Made by a program: the position numbers and the translations under genes. A DNA stretch of 64,000 nt from Siphonodentalium dalli (Eukaryota; Mollusca; Scaphopoda; Gadilida; Siphonodentaliidae), in NCBI GenBank assembly GCA_032622095.1, contig CP136068.1, positions 164,507,465 through 164,571,464 on the forward strand, in the 5' to 3' direction. Positions within the stretch are counted from its first letter, which is position 1. Each line of letters begins with the position of its first letter. Positions 12,064 to 23,502 of this stretch are shown here, one piece after another. Below the pieces are notes generated by a model. The model saw only the letters and a list, made by a program, of their open reading frames with translations. It had not been told where the DNA came from and searched no databases.

Positions 12064-12348
12064 GTGCTATAATGTTCTATATCCATACCCACTTAAGCAC
12101 ACAACAAATCCGGGTCAAATAGCGCTTAAGTGTTCTATCTCCAAACACGTTTTATTGAATAATTTGGACGACAGTTCGTTTCTACCACGGAAACTATGTC
12201 AGTATTATTGTTTTATGGTCCGACATCGATAGCTAATGCGTTTTTACGAAATGATACCTCTGGGTGTGCCCCATGGCACGCCAAAATTTCAATGTCGATT
12301 TCCCACAAAAATGACAAAATGGATATAGAACACTTTAGCACCGATGCG
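12064..12348. promoter_or_regulatory. Right transposon end: subterminal 21-bp motifs plus TIR
   Basis: The motif seen at the left end recurs at 12064-12084 and 12123-12143 in plus orientation and at 12321-12341 in minus orientation inside the TIR. The order is the exact mirror image of the left end. Confidence 0.6.
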
Positions 12349-12524
12349 TTATGCCCTATATTACATGAGAGATTGATAATCACAACTGCGTCACACAGAG
12401 AACAAGGATAAGCACCATATGTGGTGAATATTTAGGAGACGAATACCATTCAGTTATTATATGAAGTCATTTGGATGAAATCAGAAAACATTATATTCCT
12501 CTGTATCCCTGAATAATTTTGGAA

Positions 12525-12618
12525 GAACCCTACGAGAGAGAACCCTACGAGAGAGAACCCTACGAGAGAGAACCCTACGAGTGAGAACTTCCATGGAAGA
12601 ACCCTACGAGAGAGAACT
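12525..12618. repeat. 15-bp minisatellite
   Basis: The unit AGAGAACCCTACGAG repeats about five times with small changes. It keeps a frame open on the minus strand (SLVGF repeats), which is not a gene. Confidence 0.8.
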
Positions 12619-12698
12619 TCTATGGTCTCATATCGCTTCAAAATATGAGCTTCATAACAAGACTATGCATAGGTGTGCCATCAAGAAGGTGTCATATT

Positions 12699-13129
12699 CA
12701 CGGTGGGGAATCACGTGGTTTCGAGGTTGGTGAGTACCACGCACTCAAAATTTTCAAACGCACAAAAACATAATATACGAGGAACTGACACACAACATAG
12801 CATTTTGACTGTTACGAGCATATGCTAGTTTATTTTTAAAACAAGTTGATACCTTATCTGTTCCGAAATACTTTACTTCTAGGAGAATCCTTCGACTGCC
12901 AACTTTGGTCAGAATGTTAGCGCAAACCACTGTGAGTTTGGACACAAATTAGGTATCAGCTTGTTTAGAAAATAGTATAGCACATGCTCGTAGCTGCCAA
13001 GATACCATGTATTATATAATTATCCTAGTTTATTACCCTTTTCCTCGTTTCTGGTCGCGTTTGCGATCGCCTCGGCCATTTTTAATGCGTGGTACTCATC
13101 AACTCGAAACCACGTGATTCCCCACCGTG
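12699..13129. mobile_element. MITE with about 50-bp TIRs and a 5-bp target duplication
   Basis: The left end CACGGTGGGGAATCACGTGG continues through GTACCACGCA and is mirrored at the right end with only a few differences. ATATT flanks both sides directly (12694-12698 and 13130-13134). The 431-bp core has no coding potential. The superfamily is not assigned. Confidence 0.8.
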
Positions 13130-13559
13130 ATATTCTATATGAGCTGAACCATTTAATGTTATGGGTGAACGCATGTAATCATCCTACTTGTCAAGTTTAT
13201 CGCATACTATTGTGTAATCTAATTTAATTACTGCTGTATATATAAACATAAACAATGATGAATGTGATATCGGAATTCGTGTACATAGTGTATATACGTT
13301 TTGAATGTTTCATTGTTATGTGACTTTTGCAATAAATAAATAAAGAAATCAATCAATCTTTACTGGTTATAATAGAAGCTGAATCAAATGAACATGCACT
13401 TTGAAGGGTGACATCATGTTTGCCCTCCTCTGCCTGCTCAGCAAATGCCGTTCTTAAATAATAGTAGATAATATTGGTTACATAACGCATCTTGGCTTTT
13501 CAAGGCAATGGCAATCACTATGACGAGAATCCATTGGCTGTTGTAATTCATTTCGTGCT

Positions 13560-13799
13560 CTTGAAGGAACGGCGCCCGACTACACCAAAGAGCTAATATG
13601 TTTAAAGACTCCAGGTACGATGCAGCGAAGATCAGACGGGAAGAGATTCCTAGCACTTCCTAACTCAAACCATCCTACGTTACGGGGCAGAGCCTTCTCC
13701 ATCACAGCTCCAACGTTGTGGAACAAACTCCCGGACGTTCTGAGGCTAACTGGAGATCGTTTGGAATTTCGTAAACTTTTAAAGACACATCTTTTTTAA
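13560..13799 (+). pseudogene. LINE reverse transcriptase, C-terminal fragment
   Basis: The frame ends in a signature tail of CR1/L2/RTE-type non-LTR retrotransposons: APDYTKELI, then LRGRAFSITAPTLWNKLP and FRKLLKTHLF followed by a stop. An upstream RIHWL motif near 13530 lies beyond a stop or frameshift. Only the last 80 or so residues remain, so this is a 5'-truncated dead copy. Confidence 0.8.
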
Positions 13800-14122
13800 A
13801 ACGCTTGTGGACTCAACTGAAATTTTTAATGACTTTATCTCGAGTTTCTCTCCGAATGACTTTTTAACCATTAATTTATATCTGTGATTTTTAACCATTA
13901 ATTTATATCTGTGATTTTTAACCATTAATTTATATCTGTGATTTTGTTTTTTAGGATTTGCTCTTAGACTTATTTTATCAGCGTGTTTTCTCTTTTATTC
14001 TAGTTTGATGTACTTTTATTGTATATATATATTTAACACATATTTTATGTAACAGCGACTATGAACACAACACTGTTGTGAAATATGCGCTCTACAAATG
14101 TTAATAATAATATAATAAATAT
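13800..14122 (+). repeat. LINE 3' UTR with three 27-bp repeats and an AATAAT tail
   Basis: Directly after the RT stop, the unit ATTTTTAACCATTAATTTAT plus ATCTGTG occurs three times (about 13863-13943). The segment ends in GCGCTCTACAAATG followed by an AAT-rich microsatellite, a common form of LINE 3' end. Confidence 0.65.
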
Positions 14123-14689
14123 AATTTGTTGTGCCAGAAGGGTGCTACACTGATGCCGCTACGCACACATATTTATATACACCATGCATCGGCAACATTA
14201 TGTACACACGTATATCGTAAAGTACATATGCGAACCGCGGGTTACCCTTAAAGACATATTATGTATTTGTTAGGGTGCATGAATCTCATAAGTTAGTATT
14301 TAACTGGGGGAATGTAACATTCTACTAACATCGCCGAAAAGTTGAAGCAAATCTACCGTACCACTCCATATATAGAAAACATCATCAGGGCTTTCTTTAT
14401 AAATAGTGAAAGGTTTCTGATCGTGTGATTATTGCGGGAAGTAAAGAGCTGCTGTAGTTTAAGAGCATTTGGTCTTCTGAAGTAATACGGCTCGATAAAT
14501 TTAATTCTGAGGTCATTTAGAAATTCACATTTCAGGACAAGGTGGAATTCATCTCCGAGTTCTGACTTGCAAAGGGTGCCTACTCTTTCTGAGTAGTCCG
14601 TATTATATCAGGAGCCTTGCTCAACTGGTAGTCGATGGTTTCGTGTGCGGAATCGTACAAGTGTGTATATGATGTTTTGGTCTTCGTGC
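14123..14689. other. Non-coding spacer
   Basis: No gene or clear repeat is visible. Confidence 0.4.
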
Positions 14690-15255
14690 AGCAGGTATCG
14701 TTCCCGACTAATGTCATTTTTATGTGTACCCATACCATAGTATGGTACACATAATGTCGACGTCCGGATTGACCACTCGTCGTTAGTCCGTCAGTCCGTT
14801 CGTCGTCTGTCTGTCCGTCCGTATACACTTTACGTATGGTGCGATAACTCGAACATTTTCTAACTGATCAGAACCAAATGTTGTATATGCGTTTCTCAAA
14901 CCAAAATACAGATCAAGTTCGAATAAGGTTTTTTTTTACGGAGTTATGGCCCTTTTTCGACTTAGAATTCATAGATGCTACGATAACTAAAAGAAAATTA
15001 TCTAATGAGAATCAAATTTGGTATGTGAGTTTCTCTATCTAAAATACAGTTCGAGTTCGAATGTGGGTTTGATCAGATTATTTTTATTGGAGTTATGGCC
15101 CTTTGATATAGAATGCATGCATGCTTCGATAAATCAACCAGTTCTCATTTGATAGGAACAAAATTTGGTATGTGAGTTTCTCAACTCAAAATACAGGTCA
15201 AGTTTGAATATGGGTTAGATCCTTTTTTTTATAGAGTTATGGCCCTTTTTAACTA
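14690..15255. repeat. Degenerate tandem repeat containing GGAGTTATGGCCCTTT
   Basis: After a CGTC/TGTC-rich start, three diverged units of about 150-160 bp carry TGGTATGTGAGTTTCTC, AAATACAG, GTTCGAAT and GAGTTATGGCCCTTT in the same order. A further fragment lies at about 16450-16555. I recall similar repeats in molluscan genomes; that recollection was not checked. Confidence 0.65.
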
Positions 15256-15607
15256 ATGATTGAACAGATTCGATATTTATATGCTTATCATATAGAACCA
15301 TAGCAGCTAACACCTGTGATATCAGTTAGCTCTGAGAGAGAATAGATTAACCTGTATTATTGGGAATTAGAATTATTTTTAGCCATTATATTGTCAGCAC
15401 ACGGTGGAATGTGTAATTGGACAGAGAGCCATCTGTTGTTTTTTGTATTTCCATATAGCTATCTGGTTTAGCATATCAATGCAGTGTTCAAGTGACATAC
15501 CTGGTACAGTCACCTAATGTTATAGAGTTAAAATTGTTAACCCTGGTCATCAATGTTATGCTTTTGTATATTTTTCATGTAATCATTCTCCTATTATATA
15601 AGAAATG

Positions 15608-15745
15608 AACGGCGGTTTCAATGTGGTCATGGGATTTTGACCGCGAGAAAAATTCAGCAAAATGCATGAACCCCGAAGGGGTTCATGCGGAGTTTGCTGA
15701 TTTTTTATCGCGGTCAAAACCCATGACCACGTTGAATCCGCCGTT
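15608..15745. mobile_element. Foldback element, 138 bp
   Basis: Arms of about 65 bp start with AACGGCGG, run through GTGGTCATGGG and TTTTGACCGCGA to GCATGAACCCC, and pair with the mirrored right arm around a four-base-scale loop. The sequence could form a near-complete hairpin. No target duplication was recognised. Confidence 0.75.
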
Positions 15746-15769
15746 TATTATTTATATTTATATACTTAC

Positions 15770-15995
15770 GCTCTTTAAAACACTTCTCCAAATATGTCCG
15801 TTATTTCGTCAAAAACATTTTTTCAAATATCTCCGTTATTTCGTTTATAAAAATAATTTCCTATTTCTATATTTCGCTCTATATTTCGCCATTTCGCTGT
15901 ATTTTCGATTTTTCGTGCTATTTCGCTATTTCGCTGTATTTTCATATTTCACTTTTTCGTTGTATTTCATATTTCGATAATTCGTTATATTTGAC
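15770..15995. repeat. Low-complexity TTTCG-rich tract
   Basis: Short TATTTCGCT and TATTTTCG variants repeat irregularly. The 119-codon frame across it (15621-15980) is a product of this composition and of the upstream foldback arm. Confidence 0.6.
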
Positions 15996-16204
15996 ATATT
16001 ATGGGATATGGGATTATATGATAACCAACATTCTGATAGTCAATCGAACATCTCGTGCCACCCGTGCTCGCGATTAGATGCCACTAGCCATCCAATCGTG
16101 AACCTCGATTACATATTGTTTGCTATCAAATCCTTGGCGTATTGGCTGACTAGATACTCAAGCAGTCGGTAATGTCCGAAAATCTCCGGTGATTTCCGGG
16201 ACCA

Positions 16205-16273
16205 ATGTGTTCATAAACCTGTGAACGACATTGAAAGTGACGTCACGTTACGTTCATAGGTTTATGAACGCAT
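16205..16273. repeat. Short inverted repeat
   Basis: ATGTGTTCATAAACCTGTGA pairs with its near complement ending ATGAACGCAT, with a CGTCACGTTACG spacer. Confidence 0.6.
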
Positions 16274-17255
16274 TGAATAAGGGGGCGTGTCTACCGTAAC
16301 GCTATGGGGAAATCGGAAGAGATATCAGGTGTATGTAAATATATCCCTTTCACTTGTATGGATTTTTGTGGTTAAAATGAACCCTTAATTCTCAACATTT
16401 CTGATACTTAGTGGAAATACCTTTCATCTGATATATCTCATTTTATTGAGATGTATGTAAATTTTGTATGTGAGTTTCTCAGCCCAAAATACAGATAGAG
16501 TTCGAATTTGGGTTTGATCCATTTTTTTATATTTTAAACGGAGTTATGGCTTATGGATTTTCGTGTCCGAACTGAAAATAGCTGATCACTATCGCCAAGG
16601 TATGGGTTATACATCTGCCGATCGTGATCGGCCTCTCGTTAATTATCCTGTAAAGGGAAATTTATTTGAACCCATCAACGTAGATCGCCACACTTGTGTG
16701 TACATGTCTTCAAACATCTGCTTAATTAACTCGATAAATATACGGTAGTCGGTTATTTGTTGTTGAATCCAAAGATATATCCCATTCTCATTGCATGCAG
16801 TGTGTTACGTATTCCGGTTATCCATGTTTATTTAAAAAAAAATTCTGGTTATATGTGAGCATGATATAATATAATATTAATGGTGTTCGCTCTGTTGTTG
16901 TTGTTTCTGTTTTTGTTATCGTTGTTGTTGTTTGTGTGACATTGATATGGCGTCCTTCACCACCCTGTATGGGGTGGATCGTTTGGTATAACCCTCTTGT
17001 TTTCTATATGTAGTCTGTCAGCCACTACTCGTGCTATTTGTCCGTTATCGCGGGCTTTCTGTGTTATGGGGTTGAGTATTTCCTTAATGTAAGTATTGAC
17101 AGACTGTGGGTAGTATTCGTTAATGTAGTATCCCGAGCCCGTAAGCATACCACTCCTCTTTTGTATTAGATCTCTGTCACTGGGGCATGCGAACTTTACC
17201 AGTATTGGTCGGCGTATATATATCATCCAAGGGTTGTCCCATGCTGTGTACCTTA

Positions 17256-18777
17256 CACCCTAAATCTAGTTGGATAAGAAGTTATCCAACAGTCAATCAA
17301 CCGTTGTATGCCCACAGCACCTATCTACGTTGTGTGAAAAGTTGCATTACAATTTTGTTGGATACACTTTTACACAACGTTGCATATATATTTACTACCA
17401 ACGGTTGTATGTTAATTATACAATGTGTTGGATGAAATTGCATACAGCACTCAATCAACGTTAATTGCCCACAGCACCTATCTACGTTTATTGAACTGTT
17501 GGGTGTTGGGTAGAGTTGGATGACATTTGTTGATTGGAAAGTTTACCCAACGTTGATTGGAAAGTAAAATGGGGCAAGACGTCGTGGATAGCTTTGCCGG
17601 TATAGTATACCTTTGTTATAATTATTCTTTGTACGATATACTGATTATGTAGGCTTTATGTGTTGAGTGTATGAGTGTACTACTTTAGTCAAATTAGTGC
17701 CGTCAGCAGTTGTGTACATTTGTAAACTTCAAAATTTGGAAAATATAAATAAATATACACTCAATACATAAAGCCTACATAATCAGTGTATCGTACAAAT
17801 AATAATTATAACAAAGGTATAGTATACCGGCAAAGCTATCCACGACGTCTTGCCCCATTTTCCAGTCGTTCGGGAGTTTTTTCACGCAGTCGTCCATCTT
17901 GTTTTGAAATATTTGGAGTCAAAAACTCGCATGCTCGCCCGCACCGGAAACGCGCTGCTATTGGATGACCCGGTCACGTGGCGGTTTTATCCAACGTGGT
18001 ATGAAAGTAATACCACAGAAGACTCTTCTGCTCAACATCACATGCCATTCAATACAGCAGTGTTCAAACAGGCTATTGGAATTAAAAATCTCTCTAAGTG
18101 CAATACAATAGTCATCGCTGTTCAGATTTATTTCAGCTAAAAAAAATCCTGAAATAACACTGTATATGAAATTGTCAAAATATGTTTTCACCTACGCCCG
18201 TGCTACGGTATGGGGAGGTAGGGTGGGTCATAAATACGTAACAACATACCATTACTTGTCGGGCTCTCTCTCTCATATGCGGGTGTCGCGCCCGCCCTCC
18301 CCTTGTTTTCCTGACAACAAAAAACTGCTTGCTTTTGTACACATGAGTTTATACATATATATATATATACATACTAACATCGGGGGCCCCGTTCTCCATT
18401 TCAGCGCACCACGCCAGGCTCGCTCAGCAGCACCATCAACGATATCAACCTCGCCAGGGACTCCCTGGGCACCCTCCACCCCTTATTAAAGCTCGTGGGC
18501 CCTACCCAATCAACAATTTGCCACGGTCAGACATGGTGAGACTTTTGGTGGGCTTTTGTCATGCAAAACAACACCAAAACATCAAATTGAGGGTGAAGGA
18601 GAAGATCTCTCGATCTTTTCGACCATCCTGGGCGCTTCGCGCCCTCCTACTACCGGAGTGAGAAGACAGTTCACTCAATCAGTTGTGTACATCGTACTAA
18701 ACTGTTGGATAATGAGTACACAACAAATTCGCACCCAACGAGTTGTATACAACGTTCATCCAACTAGATTTAGGGGG
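17256..18777. mobile_element. TIR element inserted in LINE ORF1
   Basis: The left end CCCTAAATCTAGTTGGAT is mirrored by ATCCAACTAGATTTAGGG at the right end. Subterminal DNA is rich in CAACG and CGTTG motifs. It interrupts ORF1-homologous sequence on both sides. No coding domain is visible inside; the frame at 18166-18489 is unsupported. Target duplication and superfamily are undetermined. Confidence 0.6.
17566..17861. mobile_element. Nested MITE with about 105-bp TIRs
   Basis: The arm starting AAAATGGGGCAAGACGTCGT and running through CTTTGCCGGTATAGTATACC and TAGGCTTTATGTGTTGAGTG is mirrored almost perfectly at the right. About 85 bp separate the arms. It lies inside the larger TIR element at 17256-18777. 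The high arm identity suggests a recent arrival. Confidence 0.8.
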
Positions 18778-18884
18778 TATGAAATTCAATATTATCATCC
18801 CATTTCAGAACCTGTTATATAAATATACTCAGGATTTTGGATCATTTTCTAGTTCATCGACACCGCTGAACATAAGGTAGATCA

Positions 18885-19459
18885 TGCCATGAACTCTACT
18901 ATATGGCTAACGCCCGTTCCATGAATCTCTACTATATGGCTAACGCCCGTAGAGATCATATTCCACCAGTACAAAACCTTGGAACTTTTTGAAGTTTTGA
19001 CAGGGAACCTTATAATGTCGCAAAAATAACACGGGGAATATATTTATTAATGATTATCTGTTCCTTAATAGTGTACTTCGCTATATGTGAAGGACCCAAC
19101 TCGAAATTGCAAATTTTTCTGTGACTTTTGTGAGCCGATATCGAAATAAACATTGAATAAATTACCCAGGAAAAGTTCCATAATTGTAAGAAACGCAAAG
19201 CAAAATCGCTCACAAAGTCACTTAAAACGTGAAATATCGAGTTGGGTCCTTCAACTACAGTGAAGTACATTATTAAGAAAGAGATAATAGCAAAGAAATA
19301 TATTGCCCTTGTTATTTTTTCGACTTTTAAAAGTTTCCCTGTCAAAACTTCAAAAAGTTCCCAGGTTTTGTACTGGTGGAATATGATCTCTATGGGCGGT
19401 ATCCATAGTAGAGATTCATGGCATGATGGCGGTAGCCATAGTAGAGATTCATGTCATGC
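18885..19459. mobile_element. Foldback element with long arms
   Basis: Both ends carry two copies of a motif like CATGAATCTCTACTATATGG, then TAGAGATCATATTCCACCAG and GTTTTGACAGGGAA. On the right they appear in reverse orientation. Arms extend over about 230 bp. It interrupts the ORF1 remnant. A diverged relative of the arm (TAGAGATCATATTCCATCAG) lies at about 54512. Confidence 0.75.
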
Positions 19460-19829
19460 TATAAATATAAGGCAGTCTTGTTTGACCTCCATTTGCAGGT
19501 CGGTTAATTGTTCGAGTACGTGCTGACTGCGTCGTTCAATCAGGTCAATCTTGACCTTATCCTGGATTAGGCTGATTAGCTTGGGTTCAGCTCTGTCCTT
19601 GAATTCGTGCGCCTGTTTCATGTCATGCTTCAGTTTATTGTGTTTATTCTCCAGTACCCCAGCTAGTCCTGTCAGTGAGTGGATTGAGTCCTATGTGTTA
19701 GATAATTTTGTGTTCATTTCTCTCACAGAAGAGGTTAGTGTATCTATACTGCTCATTTTATCGCGTACCTCCATTAGAATACACATCATTGAATCTATTT
19801 TTGATGTCGGTGTGGTACACTAATGGGCT

Positions 19830-20380
19830 GATTGATTGATTGATTTATTTTTGATATAAAGACATACATGTATATTGTTTTAACAGGTTACAAATATAAT
19901 GAATAACAAGCAAATAAAAAGGAGTTTTTAACATAATTTCAGTTGTTAGGCTATATAAGAAATCACAAATTTTGAAGCAAATATGAGGCTGTAAAGAAGT
20001 CAAAGTGAATACCAATGGTATGATGGCTGAAATTTAGAAAAAAAAGGGCTGATTTATTTGTATAAATTGTGTGCATGTCTTATCAGATTTGGTTCGGCGA
20101 AATCGAGATTCTTCTGTTAGAATCAGAATGGGTAATTGAATATACTGGCTGAAATCGATCCTGTAATTGTAAACATCGAGTCTATTTTTAGCTGTTTTAT
20201 CGGAGCGTGTTTGCGTGTTCGCCATTACAATATTCGCATATTGTAGCTAAAAACGAATGCACAGTACTCCACTGCGTTATTTGATACCTAAAACTTGTTG
20301 TTTGCTAGTGTATTCATCGAGAAATCTAAATTCTAAACATTAATGTCGAACGCAGTTTTTCGTGTTTGTGGCATATTATG
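19830..20380. other. Non-coding spacer
   Basis: AT-rich, with no gene seen. Confidence 0.4.
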
Positions 20381-20790
20381 TTAGGTCAGTTGTCGACCGG
20401 ATAATATAACTTCCGGTGTCCGGTCAGTGGCGGGGTTAATATGTGTGGATAGGGCGAATGTGGACCTTTCGTTAGACAGCAAAAGTAGCCCTCTATGCGC
20501 TGTATTCCTCGAGCTATCGGCCGTCCCACGCAATTTGAAAATCCTGTCCCGCAGATTGTCATGCTATCCCAAATTCCACCCCATGTTAGGTCAGTTGTCG
20601 ATCAAATAATGCAACTTCTGGTGTTTGGTTAGTGGCGGGGTTAATATGTTTGGATAGGGCGAACGTGTGCCTTTCGTTAGACACCAAAATGAGCCCCCTA
20701 CGACCTGTATTCCTCGAGATATCGGCCGTCCCACGCAATTTGAAATTCTGTCCCGCAGATTGTCGTTTTGTCCCATATCCCATCCCATCC
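20381..20790. repeat. 205-bp tandem duplication
   Basis: The segment beginning TTAGGTCAGTTGTCGA repeats at 20586 with about 85-90% identity by eye. Both copies contain GTGGCGGGGTTAATATGT, CCTTTCGTTAGACA and CGGCCGTCCCACGCAATTTG. Confidence 0.85.
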
Positions 20791-21639
20791 CGCAGATTGT
20801 CATGTCCCTAAGTTTGTCAGTTTTTTTACTTACTCTCATACGTTGTGCCTCTGCAAAACGTTGAAATTGAGGATTTTCTAAAAGATTCACGAGCAAATTG
20901 TGCGCATGGCCATATCTTGAAAGCGTTGGCGAAATACATGTGATATAAGATGCATTTTCGTTGACTGCATTTAACGGTGTATCGACTTAGAAAACACCTA
21001 CCTGCATATTTCAGAAAAAGTACGGAAACACATATTGGCAATACATTATTTTTTTTAAAGTAGCGGGAATTTAAAATATGTTATGAAAAAAGACTAGATC
21101 TACACGTTTTAAAGTAAATATAAAGTAACCGTCATAACAAATTTACCTCATAATAAGATGTGATTATGTGTTTAGACATTAGTGGTAATTAAGTGGTGAT
21201 TATGGTATACTCATTAATGGTTTGGGGTGGCTCCCTAGTAGTAGTCGGGCAGATACGGTACATGCATGGACCCCAGTACATGTATATGTACTTGCCTGCA
21301 CGCGACGCTAAAATAGCGCAAACTCAGGCAAATTAGAATTTAGCAAACTTAGCCGAATTATAATTTCGGCCGGTCGGCACAATGCCTTTATAAATTGTCA
21401 ACACAAATGAAAGAATATATATACCGTAGATAAAGGCTGGTAATGTATTTGCAAATATAATAATAAGATTCGGGGTGTTAATAACAAAAAAGGTCGTCAC
21501 CGGGAGATGCCTGACTCATCCGAAACCGCCGAATTTACATTATACTTTTGAGATGCCGTGTTGTTTGCTATATGTCCTCGGCTTTTGTGTAAGGTGTAAA
21601 TATGCCAGTATACGCCGTCACTAACTCGCGGCCATATTG
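20791..21639. other. Non-coding spacer
   Basis: No gene or repeat was identified. Confidence 0.4.
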
Positions 21640-21824
21640 GATCCACGGTCCACCAGGTCCTGTTCGGTGGTTTTAGTGATACTGCCCAAGTTCTGGAGTT
21701 GCATTTTCATATATGTAAGTCATAAATATTCAAAAGCTTCATATATGGAAATGCTACTCCAGACCTGTAACTGTAAAACCAGCTGGCTGAATCTCCGAAA
21801 CCACGGAACCGGGCCTCGTGGATC
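21640..21824. mobile_element. Imperfect palindromic MITE
   Basis: The outer ends GATCCACG and CGTGGATC are followed inward by matching CGGTGGTTTT-type and TTCTGGAGTTGCATTTTCAT-type blocks in reverse at the right. Loop and arms carry no coding sequence. Confidence 0.55.
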
Positions 21825-22812
21825 AAAGATGACAGGGCGAATTGAATGCATACATGTCCGTTTATGCCCAATTATGTACCGGTACACGCTGTTACACATG
21901 TCATATATTTTATCTCTGGTCGAAATCAGTCACATGTTAAATTCAACAAAATTGCATTTTGCAAAAAACAGTTAGTTTCAAGTTATGGAGATCTGTCGTA
22001 AATGTGTTGCTGAGTTTACAATATAACTACATTATAAATAAACATATAATGCCGTTGTTAGGATGTCAAATTGTCCATTATTTTGTCATAACCATAAGAT
22101 ACCAGGGATAATTCTGGGTAGCAACAGTCGTCGTTTGTCGGCCTTTCTCAATCGGAAATAGACATGTTTTTCCCAATTTCTGATCCCAAAAGTAAAATAT
22201 TCTTTTTCAAGTGATATTTGATCAATTAAGTTAAAGTTGTTCATTGTGAGAATAGACGATGTGTTATTGTTAGTGTTGTTTAAATTGTTAATGAAGATAT
22301 GCAAGCTTAATGCGGTTTAATTGCATTCATTTAAACAACAAGGTTGCTTGTTAATATATTGCTCACTGTTATATGTTAAGAGTAACATAATGGCTTATCC
22401 GTTATATAATTTCCCCACACGATGAAGGTGGTACAAAAAGTCATATCACAGAACGAATCGGCTTTCCGTAGTTTTTTCAGCAAACAAGATAGGTATTTAA
22501 AAAAAGATTAAAATTTTAGTTATCTTGCTTGTTGTGGAATTCCCTCCTTTAGGTGAGGAGCACCCCATTATTGGGTATATAAAATAATGGTAGTAAAAAA
22601 AGTAAAGTAAAACCAGGTAAAACTGTGATAATGATAAAAGATTTGATAAAATTGTGGTAATAGTGAATTAAAAGATTGTGTGTGTAAGTTAACACCTAAG
22701 AGCTTTTGATTATGTACATATGTACATGTATAGTTTGGTTTTGTTTTTAAGATGTTTTAGTTAAAATTTGTCGTATTGACAAGAATATTTACAAGTAGTT
22801 GTCTTGCCTGTA

Positions 22813-23428
22813 AAGGCCGAAAAGTTTTGTGTTCATATGCTTAATATGGCACAGGTTAGCGACTTGCAACTGAGGAAGATCCTATTGGTTGTATCTTTCT
22901 TTTGAATTTTCAAAAACTTTACCTCTTTGGTCTTCTAAAATTTTAAAGTTTTACCTTTTTCCTTAAATTACAAATTCTTAGGTATCTTTGATTTTAATTA
23001 CCCTCTTTCGATCTGTACGTTCTTAATTACTTTTCAAAATATTTCCAGCCGCTCCGTGACTTTGCTCTCCGACTCAAAATTTTATGCCAAGAACACGAGG
23101 AACACAGTGTCTGCATGTGATTGGGACCCTGACCCTAATATATCCCCTTTCTTTCATATACTTTGCAGACACTCTCATCTGGTTCTTGACATCCATTACA
23201 TTTTTGCTCCGCCAATATTATGTGGGTAAAATGACGAATATGTTTGAGGCGTTTTTTCTTTCTTACTAAAACCTATGTTGACTAACAAATAGGCCATTTA
23301 TGGTCTACCTGCCAGTGCTTCACTTTGACTTGTTTTCTGTCATTCTGGTGTGCTAGGTTTGGTGTTGCTTACCCTGAAACTCGTGTTACCTGGTCTGACA
23401 CCCACTTACCTGATTGGTTACACATTAA

Positions 23429-23454
<26 letters not shown>
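22813..23454 (+). mobile_element. Poly(A)-tailed retro-insertion with 28-bp target duplication
   Basis: ATATTTACAAGTAGTTGTCT plus TGCCTGTA occurs exactly at 22785-22812 and again at 23455-23482. The second copy follows a run of 21 A (23427-23447) and a short TA run. Long target duplications plus a 3' A-tail are hallmarks of LINE-mediated, target-primed insertion. The insert is about 640 bp and has no recognisable gene, so its source RNA is unknown. Confidence 0.8.
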
Positions 23455-23460
<6 letters not shown>

Positions 23461-23502
23461 ACAAGTAGTTGTCTTGCCTGTACAGCTGGTTAGTTTGTCA
23501 AG

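Larger units (their letters stand above)
6523..12348 (+). mobile_element. 5.8-kb two-gene DNA transposon with 34-bp TIRs
   Basis: A perfect 34-bp inverted repeat beginning CGCATCGGTGCTAAAGTG lies at 6523-6556 and in reverse at 12315-12348. Between the ends are an F-box/LRR gene with one intron and a DDE-like transposase gene, both on the plus strand. Subterminal regions carry further copies of a 21-bp motif in mirror order. No target duplication is evident: the left flank reads ATTCGT and the right flank TTATGC. The protein layout (basic N-terminal region with a Cys cluster, CxxC, aspartates in the FDM and WSDSC motifs) resembles transposases I associate with Sola2-like elements of aphids and other invertebrates. 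That family name is tentative. Confidence 0.75.
16957..19810 (-). pseudogene. LINE ORF1 remnant in three pieces, split by two insertions
   Basis: Read on the minus strand, 19810-19460 encodes a coiled-coil-like stretch (SLTGLAGVLENKHNKLKHDM and IERRSQHVLEQLTDLQMEV) with an in-frame TAG. The piece at 18884-18778 encodes MFSGVDELENDPKS, matching FNGIPETQDDKPT of the ORF1 at 43259. The piece at 17255-16957 encodes RRPILVKFACPSDRDLIQKR then SGMLTGSGYYINEYYPQ, matching RPVLARFSGQKDRDDIKRK and SGMLKGTLVFINEKLPQ. The order matches an L1-type ORF1p (coiled coil, RRM-like domain, C-terminal domain). Elements at 17256-18777 and 18885-19459 interrupt it. No downstream RT was found. Confidence 0.7.

Noticed and set aside
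6517-12352. A target-site duplication for the 5.8-kb transposon
   Set aside because: Flanks ATTCGT and TTATGC do not match; none is claimed.
18166-18489. Proline/serine-rich frame after a TTTCAG acceptor near 18404
   Set aside because: It lies inside a TIR element, is short and has no recognisable domain; the acceptor-like site alone is weak evidence.
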